Shown here: in pieces, positions 20,714-29,862 of the stretch
How positions within the stretch are numbered: the first letter of the stretch is position 1
Layout: each line of letters begins with the position of its first letter
Source: an uncultured Sphingomonas sp.
GTDB taxonomy: Bacteria; Pseudomonadota; Alphaproteobacteria; Sphingomonadales; Sphingomonadaceae
Direction of reading: 5' to 3'
DNA length: 64,000 nt
NCBI GenBank assembly: GCA_913775975.1
Contig: CAJYLQ010000023.1
Location: forward strand, 1-64,000
Position numbers and translations under genes: made by a program
Notes under the pieces: generated by a model
Told to the model about the DNA's origin: nothing
Databases searched by the model: none
Seen by the model: the letters and a program-made list of their open reading frames with translations, nothing else

Positions 20714-21205
20714 ATGGACGATCTGGACAACGGCGCGCCGGCCGCTAACGGGGCGGACACGGCTCCGGCCGCCGGCCTGATCTCGCAATATGTCAAGGAT
20801 CTGTCGTTCGAGAACCCGAACGCGCCCGCGATCTTCCAGTCGCAGACGCAGCCGGCGATCGACGTGCAGTTCAACATCGGCGCCAGCCAGGTCGCCGACG
20901 AGGTGCACGAACTGGTGCTGAAGATCGACGTGCGCGCCGAGGTGGACGGCCAGGTCGCCTTCATCGTCGACCTGTCGTTCGCGGGCCTGTTCGGCTTCCG
21001 CAACGTGCCGACCGACCAGATCCAGCCCTTCCTGCTGGGCGAGGCGCCGCGCCTCCTCTTCCCGTTCGCCCGCCGCGTGCTGGCCGATGCGGTGCGCGAC
21101 GGCGGCTTCCCGCCGCTGCTGCTCGATCCCATCGATTTCGGCCAGCTGTACCTGCAGCAGGCCGCCGGTCGCCAGCCGACCACGACCGAGGTCGGTCAGG
21201 CCTGA
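20714..21205 (+). CDS. secB: Protein-export chaperone SecB
   Basis: Tetrameric cytosolic chaperone that keeps preproteins unfolded for SecA. It has 163 residues starting MDDLDNGAPAANG; AAGGA precedes the ATG at a good distance, while upstream in-frame ATGs do not. The core YVKDLSFENPNAPAIF and the substrate-groove region VAFIVDLSFAGLFGF are typical, with FLLGEAPRLLFPFARRV as the SecA-contacting part. Divergent from the Tim44-like gene. Confidence 0.97.
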   Translation: MDDLDNGAPAANGADTAPAAGLISQYVKDLSFENPNAPAIFQSQTQPAIDVQFNIGASQVADEVHELVLKIDVRAEVDGQVAFIVDLSFAGLFGFRNVPTDQIQPFLLGEAPRLLFPFARRVLADAVRDGGFPPLLLDPIDFGQLYLQQAAGRQPTTTEVGQA

Positions 21206-21278
21206 ACCGGATCGGGCGGTCTGGCACGAATCCCCGTGCCGGCCGCCCCCTTCCCTCTGACGCACCGGACATGGCCGC

Positions 21279-22844
21279 ATGAATCTCGCCAAGGCGCTGG
21301 GCTCGGTCGGCGGCCTGACGCTTGCCAGCCGCATCCTGGGTCTGGTGCGCGACACGCTGTTCGCGCGATTCGTCGGCGCGGGCTTCGCCTCCGACGCGTT
21401 CCTGATCGCGTTCCGCCTGCCCAACATGTTCCGCGCGCTGTTCGCGGAGGGCGCGTTCTCCGCCGCGTTCATCCCGATGTTCAATCGCAAGGTCGCGGAC
21501 CCCGATGGCGACGGCCTGCCGACCGGCATCCGCTTCGCGGAGGACGCGCTGTCGGTCCTCCTCCCCATCCTGATCCTGATGACCGCGATCGTGGAGGTCG
21601 CCGCCTGGCCGGTCACGTGGCTGCTGACCTGGGGCTTCAACGACGCCAGCCCCGCGCAGTTCGCCTATGTCGTCGAACTGTGCCGGCTGACCTTTCCCTA
21701 TCTGCTGCTCATCAGCCTCGTCTCTTTGTTCGGCGGCATCCTCAATTCGCTGCATAAATTCTGGATCGCGGCGGCGGCGCCGATCCTTCTGAACCTGACG
21801 CTGATCGTCGCGCTGCTCGCCTTCCACGCCGGCACGCCGCTGATGACCGCGCGCAACCAGGCGATCGCGGTCACCGTGTCGGGCGCGTTGCAGCTGCTGT
21901 GGCTGTGGTGGGCATGCCGGCGCGCGGGCGTGACGCTCAGGCTGCGGCGCCCGCGCCTGTCGCCCGACGTGAAGCGGCTGCTGGCGATCGTGTGGCCGGC
22001 GGCGGCGGGATCGGGGGCGGTACAGATCAACCTGCTCGTCTCGACCGCGCTCGCCGCGCGCTTCCTGCCGCACGGATCGGTCACCTATATCTATCTGGCG
22101 GACCGGCTGAACCAGCTGCCGCTGGGGCTGATCGGCATCGGGCTGGGCACCGTCCTTCTCCCCACCATCTCCCGCCTGCTGGGCAAGGGAGAAGAAGCCG
22201 CCGCGATGGAGACGCAGAACCGGGGGATGGAGCTGGCGCTGTTCCTCACCTTGCCCGCCACCGCCGCGCTCATCACCTGCGGCCTGCCAATCGCCGCCGC
22301 GCTGTTCCAGCATGGCGCGTTCACCGCCACCGACACCGTCTACACCGCGCAAGCGCTGGCCGCCTTCTCGATCGGCCTGCCCTCCTACATCCTCGTGAAG
22401 GTGCTGACGCCGGGCTATTACGCGCGGTCCGACACGCGCACGCCGGTGCGCTATGCGACGCTGTCGATGGTCGTGAACCTCGTCCTCAACCTGATCCTGA
22501 TCCGGCCGCTGGGCCATATGGGGCCGCCGCTGGCGACCGCGATCGCCAGCACGGTCAACGTCACCCTGCTGTATCGCACGCTGGTCGCGCGCGGGCATTT
22601 CACGATCGACGCGCAGCTGCGCCGCCGCGCGCCGCGCCTCGCGGTGTCGGCGGTGCTGATGGGCGTCGCGATGGGCTTCGCGGCCGACCTTTTCCGCCCC
22701 TTCGTCACCGGGCCGTCGCTGGAACGCTGGGGCGCGATGGTGGTGCTGGTCGGAGCCGGAGTGCTCGTCTATGCCGCCGCCACGGTCGCGACCGGCGCGG
22801 TGCGCCTCGCTGATCTCAAACGCCTTGTCCGTCGTACCGCCTGA
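21279..22844 (+). CDS. murJ: Lipid II flippase MurJ
   Basis: Polytopic membrane protein (521 residues, about 14 helices) of the MOP superfamily that flips lipid II for peptidoglycan synthesis. Conserved motifs include SRILGLVRDTLFARFVGAG at the N-terminus, DAFLIAFRLPNMFRALFAEG, and GAFSAAFIPMFNR. It is followed by trpS, whose Shine-Dalgarno overlaps the murJ stop. Confidence 0.96.
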   Translation: MNLAKALGSVGGLTLASRILGLVRDTLFARFVGAGFASDAFLIAFRLPNMFRALFAEGAFSAAFIPMFNRKVADPDGDGLPTGIRFAEDALSVLLPILILMTAIVEVAAWPVTWLLTWGFNDASPAQFAYVVELCRLTFPYLLLISLVSLFGGILNSLHKFWIAAAAPILLNLTLIVALLAFHAGTPLMTARNQAIAVTVSGALQLLWLWWACRRAGVTLRLRRPRLSPDVKRLLAIVWPAAAGSGAVQINLLVSTALAARFLPHGSVTYIYLADRLNQLPLGLIGIGLGTVLLPTISRLLGKGEEAAAMETQNRGMELALFLTLPATAALITCGLPIAAALFQHGAFTATDTVYTAQALAAFSIGLPSYILVKVLTPGYYARSDTRTPVRYATLSMVVNLVLNLILIRPLGHMGPPLATAIASTVNVTLLYRTLVARGHFTIDAQLRRRAPRLAVSAVLMGVAMGFAADLFRPFVTGPSLERWGAMVVLVGAGVLVYAAATVATGAVRLADLKRLVRRTA

Positions 22845-22857
22845 AGGAACCTTCGTC

Positions 22858-23850
22858 TTGCGCATCGTCTCCGGCATCCAGACCACCGGCAACCTGCACC
22901 TCGGCAACTATCTGGGCGCGATCCGGCAGTGGGTGGCGATGCAGGAGCAGGGTGAGGCGCTGTTCTTCCTCGCCGACCTCCACTCGCTGACCGTCGCGAT
23001 CGATCCGAAGGAGCGCGCCGCGACGACGATCGAGATGGCCGCGACCTTGCTCGCCGCCGGCATCGATCCGGCCAAGTCGATCCTGTTCAACCAGGCGCGC
23101 GTCCCCGCCCATGCCGAACTCTGCTGGCTGCTGCAGGGCACGGCGCGGATGGGTTGGCTCGGCCGGATGACGCAGTGGAAGGACAAGGCAGGCAAGAACC
23201 GCGACAGCGCCTCGGTCGGGCTATTCACCTATCCCGTGCTGCAGGCGGCGGACATCCTCGCCTATCAGGCGACGCACGTCCCCGTCGGCGACGACCAGAA
23301 GCAGCATCTGGAACTGGCGCGCGACATCGCGATCAAGTTCAACACCGATTTCGGCGTCGATCTGTTCACCCTGCCCGAACCGTTCATCTCAAAGGCGGCG
23401 CCGCGCATCATGTCGCTGCGCGACGGCACGGCGAAGATGTCGAAGTCCGACCCTTCCGACGCCTCGCGCATCAACCTGATCGATTCGGACGACGCGATTT
23501 CGCAGAAGCTGCGCAAGGCCCGCACCGATGCCGAGCCCCTGCCCGCCACCATGGCGGCGCTGGCGGAGCGGCCGGAGGCGCGCAACCTCGTCACGATCTT
23601 CGCCGCGCTGGAGGGGGTTTCGCCCGACACGGTGCTGGCGCGATTCGAGGGCCAGGGCTTCGGCGCGTTCAAGCCGGCGCTGGCCGATCTGGCGATCGCG
23701 GTGCTCGGCCCGATTCGCGAGCGGCTGGTGCAGCTGCTCGACGACCGCACGGCGGTGGCGACGGTGCTGGAGGACGGCGCGGCGCGCGCACGGGCGCTGG
23801 CGGCGCCGACGCTGCTGGCGGCGCAGCAAGCGGTGGGGTTGCAGGTCTGA
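22858..23850 (+). CDS. trpS: Tryptophanyl-tRNA synthetase
   Basis: Class I aminoacyl-tRNA synthetase, 330 residues. I assign a TTG start at 22858 giving MRIVSGIQTTGNLHLGNYLG, the family N-terminus that holds the HIGH-like motif (GNLHLGNY); GAAGGA lies nine bases before it. In-frame upstream starts would extend into murJ. KMSKS is present as AKMSKSDPSD near residue 200. Its substrate tRNA-Trp is at 9376-9452. Confidence 0.96.
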   Translation: MRIVSGIQTTGNLHLGNYLGAIRQWVAMQEQGEALFFLADLHSLTVAIDPKERAATTIEMAATLLAAGIDPAKSILFNQARVPAHAELCWLLQGTARMGWLGRMTQWKDKAGKNRDSASVGLFTYPVLQAADILAYQATHVPVGDDQKQHLELARDIAIKFNTDFGVDLFTLPEPFISKAAPRIMSLRDGTAKMSKSDPSDASRINLIDSDDAISQKLRKARTDAEPLPATMAALAERPEARNLVTIFAALEGVSPDTVLARFEGQGFGAFKPALADLAIAVLGPIRERLVQLLDDRTAVATVLEDGAARARALAAPTLLAAQQAVGLQV

Positions 23851-23860
23851 ACCGCTCCCC

Positions 23861-23887
23861 GTGATTTCCGCTCAGGCGGGAATCCGG
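23861..23887. repeat. Degenerate palindromic repeat unit
   Basis: GATTTCCGCTCAGGCGGGAATCC-like sequence forms an imperfect stem with a CAG loop. It resembles the dispersed CGTCATTCCCGCG-type intergenic palindromes common in sphingomonads and lies 11 bp after trpS; related in form to the double element at 42088-42192. Confidence 0.4.
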
Positions 23888-23973
23888 ACACGCTGACGTT
23901 CGCAAGAGCCGCACCATTAGCGACCATGGCTCCCCAATCGCGCGAGAATGATAGGTCTGATTAAAAGCGGACG

Positions 23974-24354
23974 TCAGCGATCACGTTCAACGCGGACGTA
24001 GAAGTCGAACGACACACGCCTAGCTATGCAGCGGAGCACGGGACGGACGTTTGCTCCGTTCGGGAGCAACAACTCGTTCCCATGGTCAGTATCCAGACCG
24101 CGCCAACGGAAACTCCGCTGACCGCATTGGAGGGCCGCCTTGCTGAGAGCTTGGACCGGATCGATCAGGCGCGGAGCCTGGTCCTGTTCGACCCTTTTCC
24201 AAGTCCCACGATATAGTAATCCGGCATCAGGGTGGCGGGCTGGCGGATATGGGGTGGCCGGGAGACTGATCACGAAGACGGCAGGCGCATCTGTCGCAAA
24301 AATGGGTGCGGCAGCCAGCGCTATAAAGACTGAGGTAAGGATGGCTCTGCGCAT
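23974..24354 (-). CDS. Small exported protein of unknown function
   Basis: A 126-residue protein with a plausible signal peptide (MRRAILTSVFIALAAAPIFA), then a short mature region with two cysteines (LQCGQ near 78, LRCIARR near 109). No family recognised. Codon use and base composition are visibly less GC-biased than in the neighbours, which could mean recent acquisition or weak selection. It lies between trpS and dnaA with no partner gene; no strong ribosome-binding site was seen, so the call is tentative. Confidence 0.5.
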   Translation of the reverse strand: MRRAILTSVFIALAAAPIFATDAPAVFVISLPATPYPPARHPDAGLLYRGTWKRVEQDQAPRLIDPVQALSKAALQCGQRSFRWRGLDTDHGNELLLPNGANVRPVLRCIARRVSFDFYVRVERDR

Positions 24355-24417
24355 TCTCGATCAAATACGCCGCATAGAGCGAATCTAGAAGTAGGCGAAA
24401 ATCATCCCGGCTCGCCC

Positions 24418-25875
24418 CTAAGCCCCCAGCTCGCGCAGCAGTACCCGCACCGCCGCATCCACATCGCGGTCGGTATCGCGCAGTTCCTCCACCCGGCGCA
24501 CCGCGTGGATGACGGTCGAGTGGTCGCGGCCGCCGAACTTGCGGCCGATCTCGGGCAGCGAGCGCGTGGTCAGGCGCTTGGCGAGGTACATGGCGATCTG
24601 GCGGGGCCGCGCGACGGCGCGCGCGCGGCGGGTGGAAACCAGGTCCAGCGGCTTCAGGTCGAAATGGGTGGAGACCAGCTTCTGGATCTCGTCGATCGTC
24701 ACGCGCCGCTCGGCGCCGCGCAGCGTATCGCCCAGCGTCTGCACCGCGAAGTCGAGGTCCAGCCGCTCGCCGGTCAGCTGCGCATAGGCGACGACGCGGT
24801 TCAGCGCGCCCTCCAGCTCCCGCACGCTGGCATGGATGCGGGTGGCGATCAGGTCGAGCACGTCGACCGGCACCTCGGCGGCGGGCATCTCCGCGACGCG
24901 CTGCGTCAGGATCGCGCGGCGCAGGTCCAGCTCGGGGGACTTGATATCGGCGACCAGCCCGGCGGAGAGGCGGCTGACGATGCGCGGCTCGACGCCGTCC
25001 AGCGCCTGCGGGCAACGATCGGCGGAAATCACCAGCCGCTTGCCCGCGCCGACCAGCTCGTTGATCGTGTGGAAGAATTCCTCCTGCGTCGCATCCTTGC
25101 CGGCGATGAACTGCAGATCGTCGATCAGCAGCAGGTCGGCGGAGCGCAGCCGCGCCTTGAACGCGAAGGTGTCGCGCGCGCGCATCGCCGCGACGAACTC
25201 GAACATGAACCGCTCGGCCGACATGCACAGCACGACCGCATCGGGATGCGCGGCCAGGAAAACATGGCCGATCGCGTGCATCAGGTGCGTCTTGCCCTGC
25301 CCCGTCCCGCCATGAAGATAGAGCGGCGAGAAGCGCGGCACGCCCGGCTCCGCGATCGCACGCGCCGCGTTGAACGCCACCCGGTTCGACGCGTCGACGA
25401 CGAATCGGTCGAAGGTCAGCCGCGAATCGAGAGCGGGCCGCTCCACGGGTGCCCCGGCGCGCAGCTGCACCGCCGGCGCGGGGATCGCCGCGGCGACCGC
25501 TACGGGCGGGAGCGGCGCGGCAGCCACCGACGGAGTGGCGGGCGAGGATGCAACGGCCTCGGCCGAATCGAGCATCAGCGTCATCGGCTGCGGGCCGGGC
25601 GCGCGCGTCTCGACGATCACGCTGCGCACCGTCGGCATCACCTGCCGGAATTCCAGCGCCAGCCGGTCCGCATAATGGCTGCGTACCCAGTTGGTCATGA
25701 AGGCGGATGGCAGGCCCAGGCGGATCGTGTCCGGCTCGTCGCTCTCGATCAGCTGGATGGGCTTCAGCCACTGGTCGAACACCCGCGCGCCCGCCGCCTC
25801 GCGCAGCGACGAACGCACGCGCGCCCAGGCCTTCGCCTGCTCGCTCGCCATTCCTTGCTGCCAGTGGCTCAACAC
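24418..25875 (-). CDS. dnaA: Chromosomal replication initiator DnaA
   Basis: AAA+ initiator that opens oriC. It has 485 residues from a GTG at 25875, with GAGGGAG five bases upstream. Domain I lies at about 1-85, followed by an Ala/Pro-rich domain II linker to about 140. Domain III has Walker A GGTGQGKTHL near 175 and Walker B LLLIDDLQF near 240. Domain IV ends with the DnaA-box binding signature GGRDHSTVIHAVRRVEEL. Next gene upstream is rpsT; no clear oriC was recognised beside it. Confidence 0.98.
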   Translation of the reverse strand: MLSHWQQGMASEQAKAWARVRSSLREAAGARVFDQWLKPIQLIESDEPDTIRLGLPSAFMTNWVRSHYADRLALEFRQVMPTVRSVIVETRAPGPQPMTLMLDSAEAVASSPATPSVAAAPLPPVAVAAAIPAPAVQLRAGAPVERPALDSRLTFDRFVVDASNRVAFNAARAIAEPGVPRFSPLYLHGGTGQGKTHLMHAIGHVFLAAHPDAVVLCMSAERFMFEFVAAMRARDTFAFKARLRSADLLLIDDLQFIAGKDATQEEFFHTINELVGAGKRLVISADRCPQALDGVEPRIVSRLSAGLVADIKSPELDLRRAILTQRVAEMPAAEVPVDVLDLIATRIHASVRELEGALNRVVAYAQLTGERLDLDFAVQTLGDTLRGAERRVTIDEIQKLVSTHFDLKPLDLVSTRRARAVARPRQIAMYLAKRLTTRSLPEIGRKFGGRDHSTVIHAVRRVEELRDTDRDVDAAVRVLLRELGA

Positions 25876-26260
25876 GCACGCTCCCTCACCGGCGGAAGCG
25901 GGATGCTTCGCCGTCCATTCGTTTCACCAAGGCAAAAAGCCCCCGTTAGCCACCCGGATGGGTCGCCGGCTCTTGCACATCTGCTGTCGTGACGCCCGGT
26001 GGTCACCGATGGCGTGGGGGCATTTATGAAGACCGGGGGCCGGCGATCAAGCCCGGTCCCGGCCACAAATTTGAAATAAATCGGATTGACAGGCCTCGGG
26101 CCGCAGAAATGCGTCAAACTTTCTTATAAGTACCTGTAATCATGCGATTAAAGCGACTTTGCAGACGCAGCCCGCAGCGGGAATCCCAGCAAATCCGCCA
26201 TTTGCGCGGGGCCGTGATTCTGTTCCCGCGCGATCATGCGAAAAAACGGCGCCGGGCACG
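25876..26260 (-). other. Long upstream region of dnaA
   Basis: This gene-free stretch lies between dnaA and the rpsT terminator. It contains a 7-bp GACCGGG stem (about 26030-26062) and a weak minus-strand promoter candidate, TTAATC (26151-26146) with 17-base spacing to TATAAG (26128-26123). The AT content is higher around 26080-26160 than elsewhere. I looked for TTATNCACA DnaA boxes and found no clear copy, so an origin is not supported. Confidence 0.3.
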
Positions 26261-26291
26261 AAAAAAGCCCGCCGGGATCGTCCCGACGGGC
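26261..26291 (-). terminator. Rho-independent terminator of rpsT
   Basis: On the minus strand the stem GCCCGTCGGGA/TCCCGGCGGGC (26291-26267, one G-T pair) with a short loop is followed immediately by six T (26266-26261). It lies 28 bp after the rpsT stop. Confidence 0.85.
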
Positions 26292-26318
26292 CTGTTCGGC
26301 GCGTGATCGCGAAACGGA

Positions 26319-26582
26319 TCAGGCGAGCGCGGACACCCGCTTGGTCAAGCGCGAGAACTTCCGGCTGGCGGTGTTCTTGTGCAGCACGCCCTTGGCCACG
26401 CCACGCTGCAGTTCCGGCTGGACCGCCGCGAGTGCCGCCGAAGCCGCCGTCTTATCACCCAGCAGCAGCGCCGCCTCGACCTTCTTCACGAAGGTGCGGA
26501 TACGGCCGACGCGCGCACCGTTGATCTCGGCGCGGCGTGCGTTGCGACGGATACGCTTCTTGGCTTGCGGCGTGTTCGCCAT
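26319..26582 (-). CDS. rpsT: 30S ribosomal protein S20
   Basis: An 87-residue, Lys/Arg/Ala-rich three-helix protein that binds 16S rRNA. The start [20 protein letters not shown] and the ending [14 protein letters not shown] are typical. Stand-alone gene between mutM and dnaA with a strong terminator. Confidence 0.97.
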   Translation of the reverse strand: MANTPQAKKRIRRNARRAEINGARVGRIRTFVKKVEAALLLGDKTAASAALAAVQPELQRGVAKGVLHKNTASRKFSRLTKRVSALA

Positions 26583-26694
26583 CGACAGTCCCTTAATTCT
26601 CTAAAAACGGAAATTGAGAGCGCGGGGATGCCCCACGCCCTCCGGTTGAGGCGGCCTTATCGCGGGAAGCCGTTCGGGTCAACCGTCGCTGCGA

Positions 26695-27510
26695 TCAGCC
26701 GCGCTGGCAGCGCGCGCACCAGAAGGTCGATCGCCCCGCCTCCGTCCGCCGCTTCACCGGCGCGCCGCAAGAGCAATCCGCCCCCTCGCGGCCATAGACG
26801 AGGAACTGTTTGGAGAAATAGCCGAGCTCCCCATCGGGCGCGGCGAAATCGCGCAGCGTCGATCCGCCCGCCTCGATCGCGGACAGCAATACGGCGCGGA
26901 CCGCCTCCACGAGTCGCTCCAGGCGCGGCAGTGCGATCCGCCCCGCCTCTCGCGAGGGCGCGATGCGCGCCATGTGCAGCGCCTCGCACACATAGATATT
27001 GCCCAGCCCCGCGACGATTCGCTGGTCGAGCAGCATCGCCTTGATCGGCGCCATCCGCCCCGCCAGCGCGCCGAGAAGATAGTCGGCGGTGAAGTCCGGC
27101 CCCAGCGGCTCGGGCCCCATCGCCAGAAACGGCGGATAGGCGGCCATCGCGTCGGTCGACATCAGGTCGAGAAAGCCGAACCGGCGCGGATCGTTCAGCG
27201 CCAGCGTCCGCCCCGCGCCCGTCGCCAGGATCAGATGGTCGTGCGCCAGCGAATCGGCGGGATCGACGCGCCATCGCCCCGACATGCCGAGGTGGAAGAT
27301 CATCGTGTCGCCGCGATCCGTCTCGATCAGCCCGTATTTGGCGCGCCGCGACAGCCCGGTGACGGTCGCCCCCTCCATCCGCTGGCGCAGGTCGACGGGG
27401 ATCGGCTTGCGCAGGTCGGGCCGCCGCGCCTCCACGGTCGTCAGGCGCTGGCCGGCGAGCACGGGGGTCAGCCCGCGCACAGTGGTTTCGACTTCGGGAA
27501 GCTCTGGCAC
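26695..27510 (-). CDS. mutM: Formamidopyrimidine-DNA glycosylase
   Basis: Base-excision repair enzyme that removes 8-oxoguanine. I place the start at GTG 27510 because it yields MPELPEVETTVRGL: after methionine removal Pro is the catalytic N-terminal nucleophile and Glu the proton donor. A two-codon longer frame would destroy this. Lys in LSRRAKYGLIE is the conserved catalytic lysine, and the C-terminal zinc finger is CSCGAP...FWCARCQRG. It has 271 residues, is divergent from ubiE, and lies upstream of rpsT. Confidence 0.97.
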   Translation of the reverse strand: MPELPEVETTVRGLTPVLAGQRLTTVEARRPDLRKPIPVDLRQRMEGATVTGLSRRAKYGLIETDRGDTMIFHLGMSGRWRVDPADSLAHDHLILATGAGRTLALNDPRRFGFLDLMSTDAMAAYPPFLAMGPEPLGPDFTADYLLGALAGRMAPIKAMLLDQRIVAGLGNIYVCEALHMARIAPSREAGRIALPRLERLVEAVRAVLLSAIEAGGSTLRDFAAPDGELGYFSKQFLVYGREGADCSCGAPVKRRTEAGRSTFWCARCQRG

Positions 27511-27567
27511 GATCAATCAGCTAGGTTGCGTTTGCCCCGCCCACAAGGCGCGGCTAGGGCGTACCGC

Positions 27568-28299
27568 ATGACCGAGACCGTCTCCTTCGGCTACGAAGAC
27601 GTCGCCCCCGCCGAGAAAACCGCCCGTGTCGGCGATGTCTTCAAAAGCGTCGCCTCCAGCTACGACCTGATGAACGACGCGATGTCGGGGGGTATGCACC
27701 GGCTTTGGAAGGATCGCTTCGTCCGCCGGGTGAAGCCGCGCCGGGGCGAGCAGATCCTCGACATGGCGGGCGGCACCGGCGACATCGCGTTCCGCATGGT
27801 GCCCAGCGAAGCGTCGATCACCGTCGCGGACATCAATCCCGCGATGCTGGAGGTCGGCATGGCGCGCGCGCAGAAGCGCGGCATCGACGGGCTGGTCTGG
27901 ACGGAGGCGAACGCCGAGGTGCTGACCTTCCCCGACCGCTTCTTCGACGCCTACACGATCGCCTTTGGCATCCGCAACGTGACCGACATTCCGCAGGCGC
28001 TGCGGGAGGCGCATCGCGTGCTGCGCCGGGGCGGGCGGTTCTTCTGCCTGGAATTCTCGACGGTCGAATGGCCGGGCTTCGCGGAGGTGTACGACGCCTA
28101 TTCGCATCATCTGGTGCCCAAGCTGGGCCAGCTGCTGGCGCGGGACGCGGACAGCTATCGCTATCTGATCGAATCGATCCGCCGCTTTCCCCCGATGCCC
28201 CGGTTCGAACAGATGATCCGCGACGCCGGCTTCACGAATACGAAGGTGGAGCCGATCATGGGCGGGCTGGTCGCGATCCATTCGGGCTGGAAGATCTAG
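27568..28299 (+). CDS. ubiE: Ubiquinone/menaquinone methyltransferase UbiE
   Basis: SAM-dependent C-methyltransferase of ubiquinone biosynthesis, 243 residues. The start MTETVSFGYEDVAPAEKTAR is standard; a longer open frame upstream overlaps mutM in antisense and is ignored. Motif I is ILDMAGGTGDIAFR, followed by the family motif VASSYDLMNDAMSGGMHRLWK and AFGIRNVTDIPQAL. It is followed directly by ubiB, the usual pair. Confidence 0.97.
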   Translation: MTETVSFGYEDVAPAEKTARVGDVFKSVASSYDLMNDAMSGGMHRLWKDRFVRRVKPRRGEQILDMAGGTGDIAFRMVPSEASITVADINPAMLEVGMARAQKRGIDGLVWTEANAEVLTFPDRFFDAYTIAFGIRNVTDIPQALREAHRVLRRGGRFFCLEFSTVEWPGFAEVYDAYSHHLVPKLGQLLARDADSYRYLIESIRRFPPMPRFEQMIRDAGFTNTKVEPIMGGLVAIHSGWKI

Positions 28300-28303
28300 G
28301 CGG

Positions 28304-29857
28304 GTGGCCGCATCTATCGTTCATGTCTGGCGGCTCTGGAAGTGGGGCCGTATTCTGGCGCGCCACGGCGCGCTGACCGGGATCGAGCGCGACCCCAACA
28401 CCCCCGCCCCGGTCCGACGCCTTGTTCGTGTCGTTCGGTTTGGCGTGCGGATCCCCAAGGCGCCGCGCTACGCCGATGCCTTCCAGGCGATCGGCCCCGC
28501 CGCGATCAAGCTGGGGCAGACGCTGGCGACCCGCCCCGATCTTGTCGGAGAGGCGGCGGCGCACGACCTCCTGCGGTTGCAGGACCAGCTGCCCGCCGTC
28601 CCCTATGCGACGATCCACGCCGCGCTGACCGCCAGCCTGGGCCGCGATCCCGCCACGCTCTTCACCCGGATCGAGGAAACGCCGGTCGGCGCCGCCTCGA
28701 TCGCGCAGGTCCATCGCGCCGTCACCACCGATGGCCGGCAGGTCGCGGTGAAGGTGCTGCGGCCCGGCGTGGAGGAGGATTTCGCCCGCGCGATCGACAC
28801 CTATGAATGGGCCGCCGCGCAGCTGGAGGCGATGAGCCCGGAGGCGCGCCGCCTGCGCCCGCGCCTGACGATCGAGAATTTCCGCCGCTGGACGCTCCGC
28901 GAGCTGAACTTCCGCCGCGAGGCCGCCTCCGCCAGCGAACTGGCCGAGGCGATGACGGCGGAGCCCGACTTCGCCGTCCCCGCGATCGACTGGCAGCGGT
29001 CGACCGCGAAGGTGCTGACGGTCGAGTGGATCGACGGCATCAAGCTGTCGGACCGCACCGCGCTGGTCGCCGCGGGATACGACCTTCCGCATCTGGCGCA
29101 GACGCTGGTGCGCGCCTTCCTGAGACAGGCGATCGCGGAGGGATTCTTCCATGCCGACATGCACCAGGGCAACCTGTTCGCGCTGGCGGGCGGCAACGGC
29201 CAGGGACGTCTGGCCGCGATCGATTTCGGGATCATGGGGCGGATCGACCGGCGGGCGCGGGTATGGCTGGCGGAGATCCTCTACGGCCTCATCACCGGCA
29301 ACTACCGTCGCGTCGCGGAAATCCATTTCGAGGCGGGCTACGTCCCCTCGCACCACAACGTCGCCGAGTTCGCGACGGCGCTGCGCGCGGTGGGAGAGCC
29401 GATGCGCGGCCTGCCGGTCAAGGACATGTCGATCGGCATGATGCTGGACGGCCTGTTCTCCATCACGCGCGATTTCGACATGGTGACGCAGCCGCACCTG
29501 TTGCTGCTGCAAAAGACGATGGTGATGGTGGAGGGCGTGGCGACCAGCCTCGATCCCGAGATCAACCTGTGGGATTCGGCCGCCCCCTTCGTGCGCGAAT
29601 GGATCCGCACCGAACTGGGGCCGGAGGCCGCTATCGCGGATCGGCTGGTCGCGGATCTGAAGACCTTCGCCGGCCTGCCCGAGCTGCTCCGCCGGATCGA
29701 GGCGCGCTATCCCGCGCCCGGCGGCGAGCCCCCCGCCCCGCCGCTGAAGGAGGTGGAGGTGATCCGCATCGGCGGCGGCTGGCGCTATGCACTGGTCGCG
29801 ATCCTGTCCGCGGCCGCCGCGACCGGCGCGACGCTGGCGCTGGCACCGCTGCACTGA
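28304..29857 (+). CDS. ubiB: UbiB family protein kinase-like factor (ubiquinone biosynthesis)
   Basis: Atypical kinase/ATPase needed for ubiquinone synthesis, 517 residues from a GTG. The UbiB-specific motif KLGQTLATRPDLV near residue 70 and the Ala-rich loop AASIAQVHRA near 130 replace the usual kinase P-loop. HADMHQGN and AIDFGIMGR carry the catalytic and metal residues. The C-terminus has a hydrophobic helix (about 490-512) for membrane attachment. It lies 4 bp after ubiE. Confidence 0.95.
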   Translation: MAASIVHVWRLWKWGRILARHGALTGIERDPNTPAPVRRLVRVVRFGVRIPKAPRYADAFQAIGPAAIKLGQTLATRPDLVGEAAAHDLLRLQDQLPAVPYATIHAALTASLGRDPATLFTRIEETPVGAASIAQVHRAVTTDGRQVAVKVLRPGVEEDFARAIDTYEWAAAQLEAMSPEARRLRPRLTIENFRRWTLRELNFRREAASASELAEAMTAEPDFAVPAIDWQRSTAKVLTVEWIDGIKLSDRTALVAAGYDLPHLAQTLVRAFLRQAIAEGFFHADMHQGNLFALAGGNGQGRLAAIDFGIMGRIDRRARVWLAEILYGLITGNYRRVAEIHFEAGYVPSHHNVAEFATALRAVGEPMRGLPVKDMSIGMMLDGLFSITRDFDMVTQPHLLLLQKTMVMVEGVATSLDPEINLWDSAAPFVREWIRTELGPEAAIADRLVADLKTFAGLPELLRRIEARYPAPGGEPPAPPLKEVEVIRIGGGWRYALVAILSAAAATGATLALAPLH

Positions 29858-29862
29858 CGGCG

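Noticed and set aside
25876..26260. Possible oriC upstream of dnaA
   Set aside because: No TTATNCACA boxes or box cluster and only a modest AT stretch. In alphaproteobacteria oriC is often elsewhere, near hemE.
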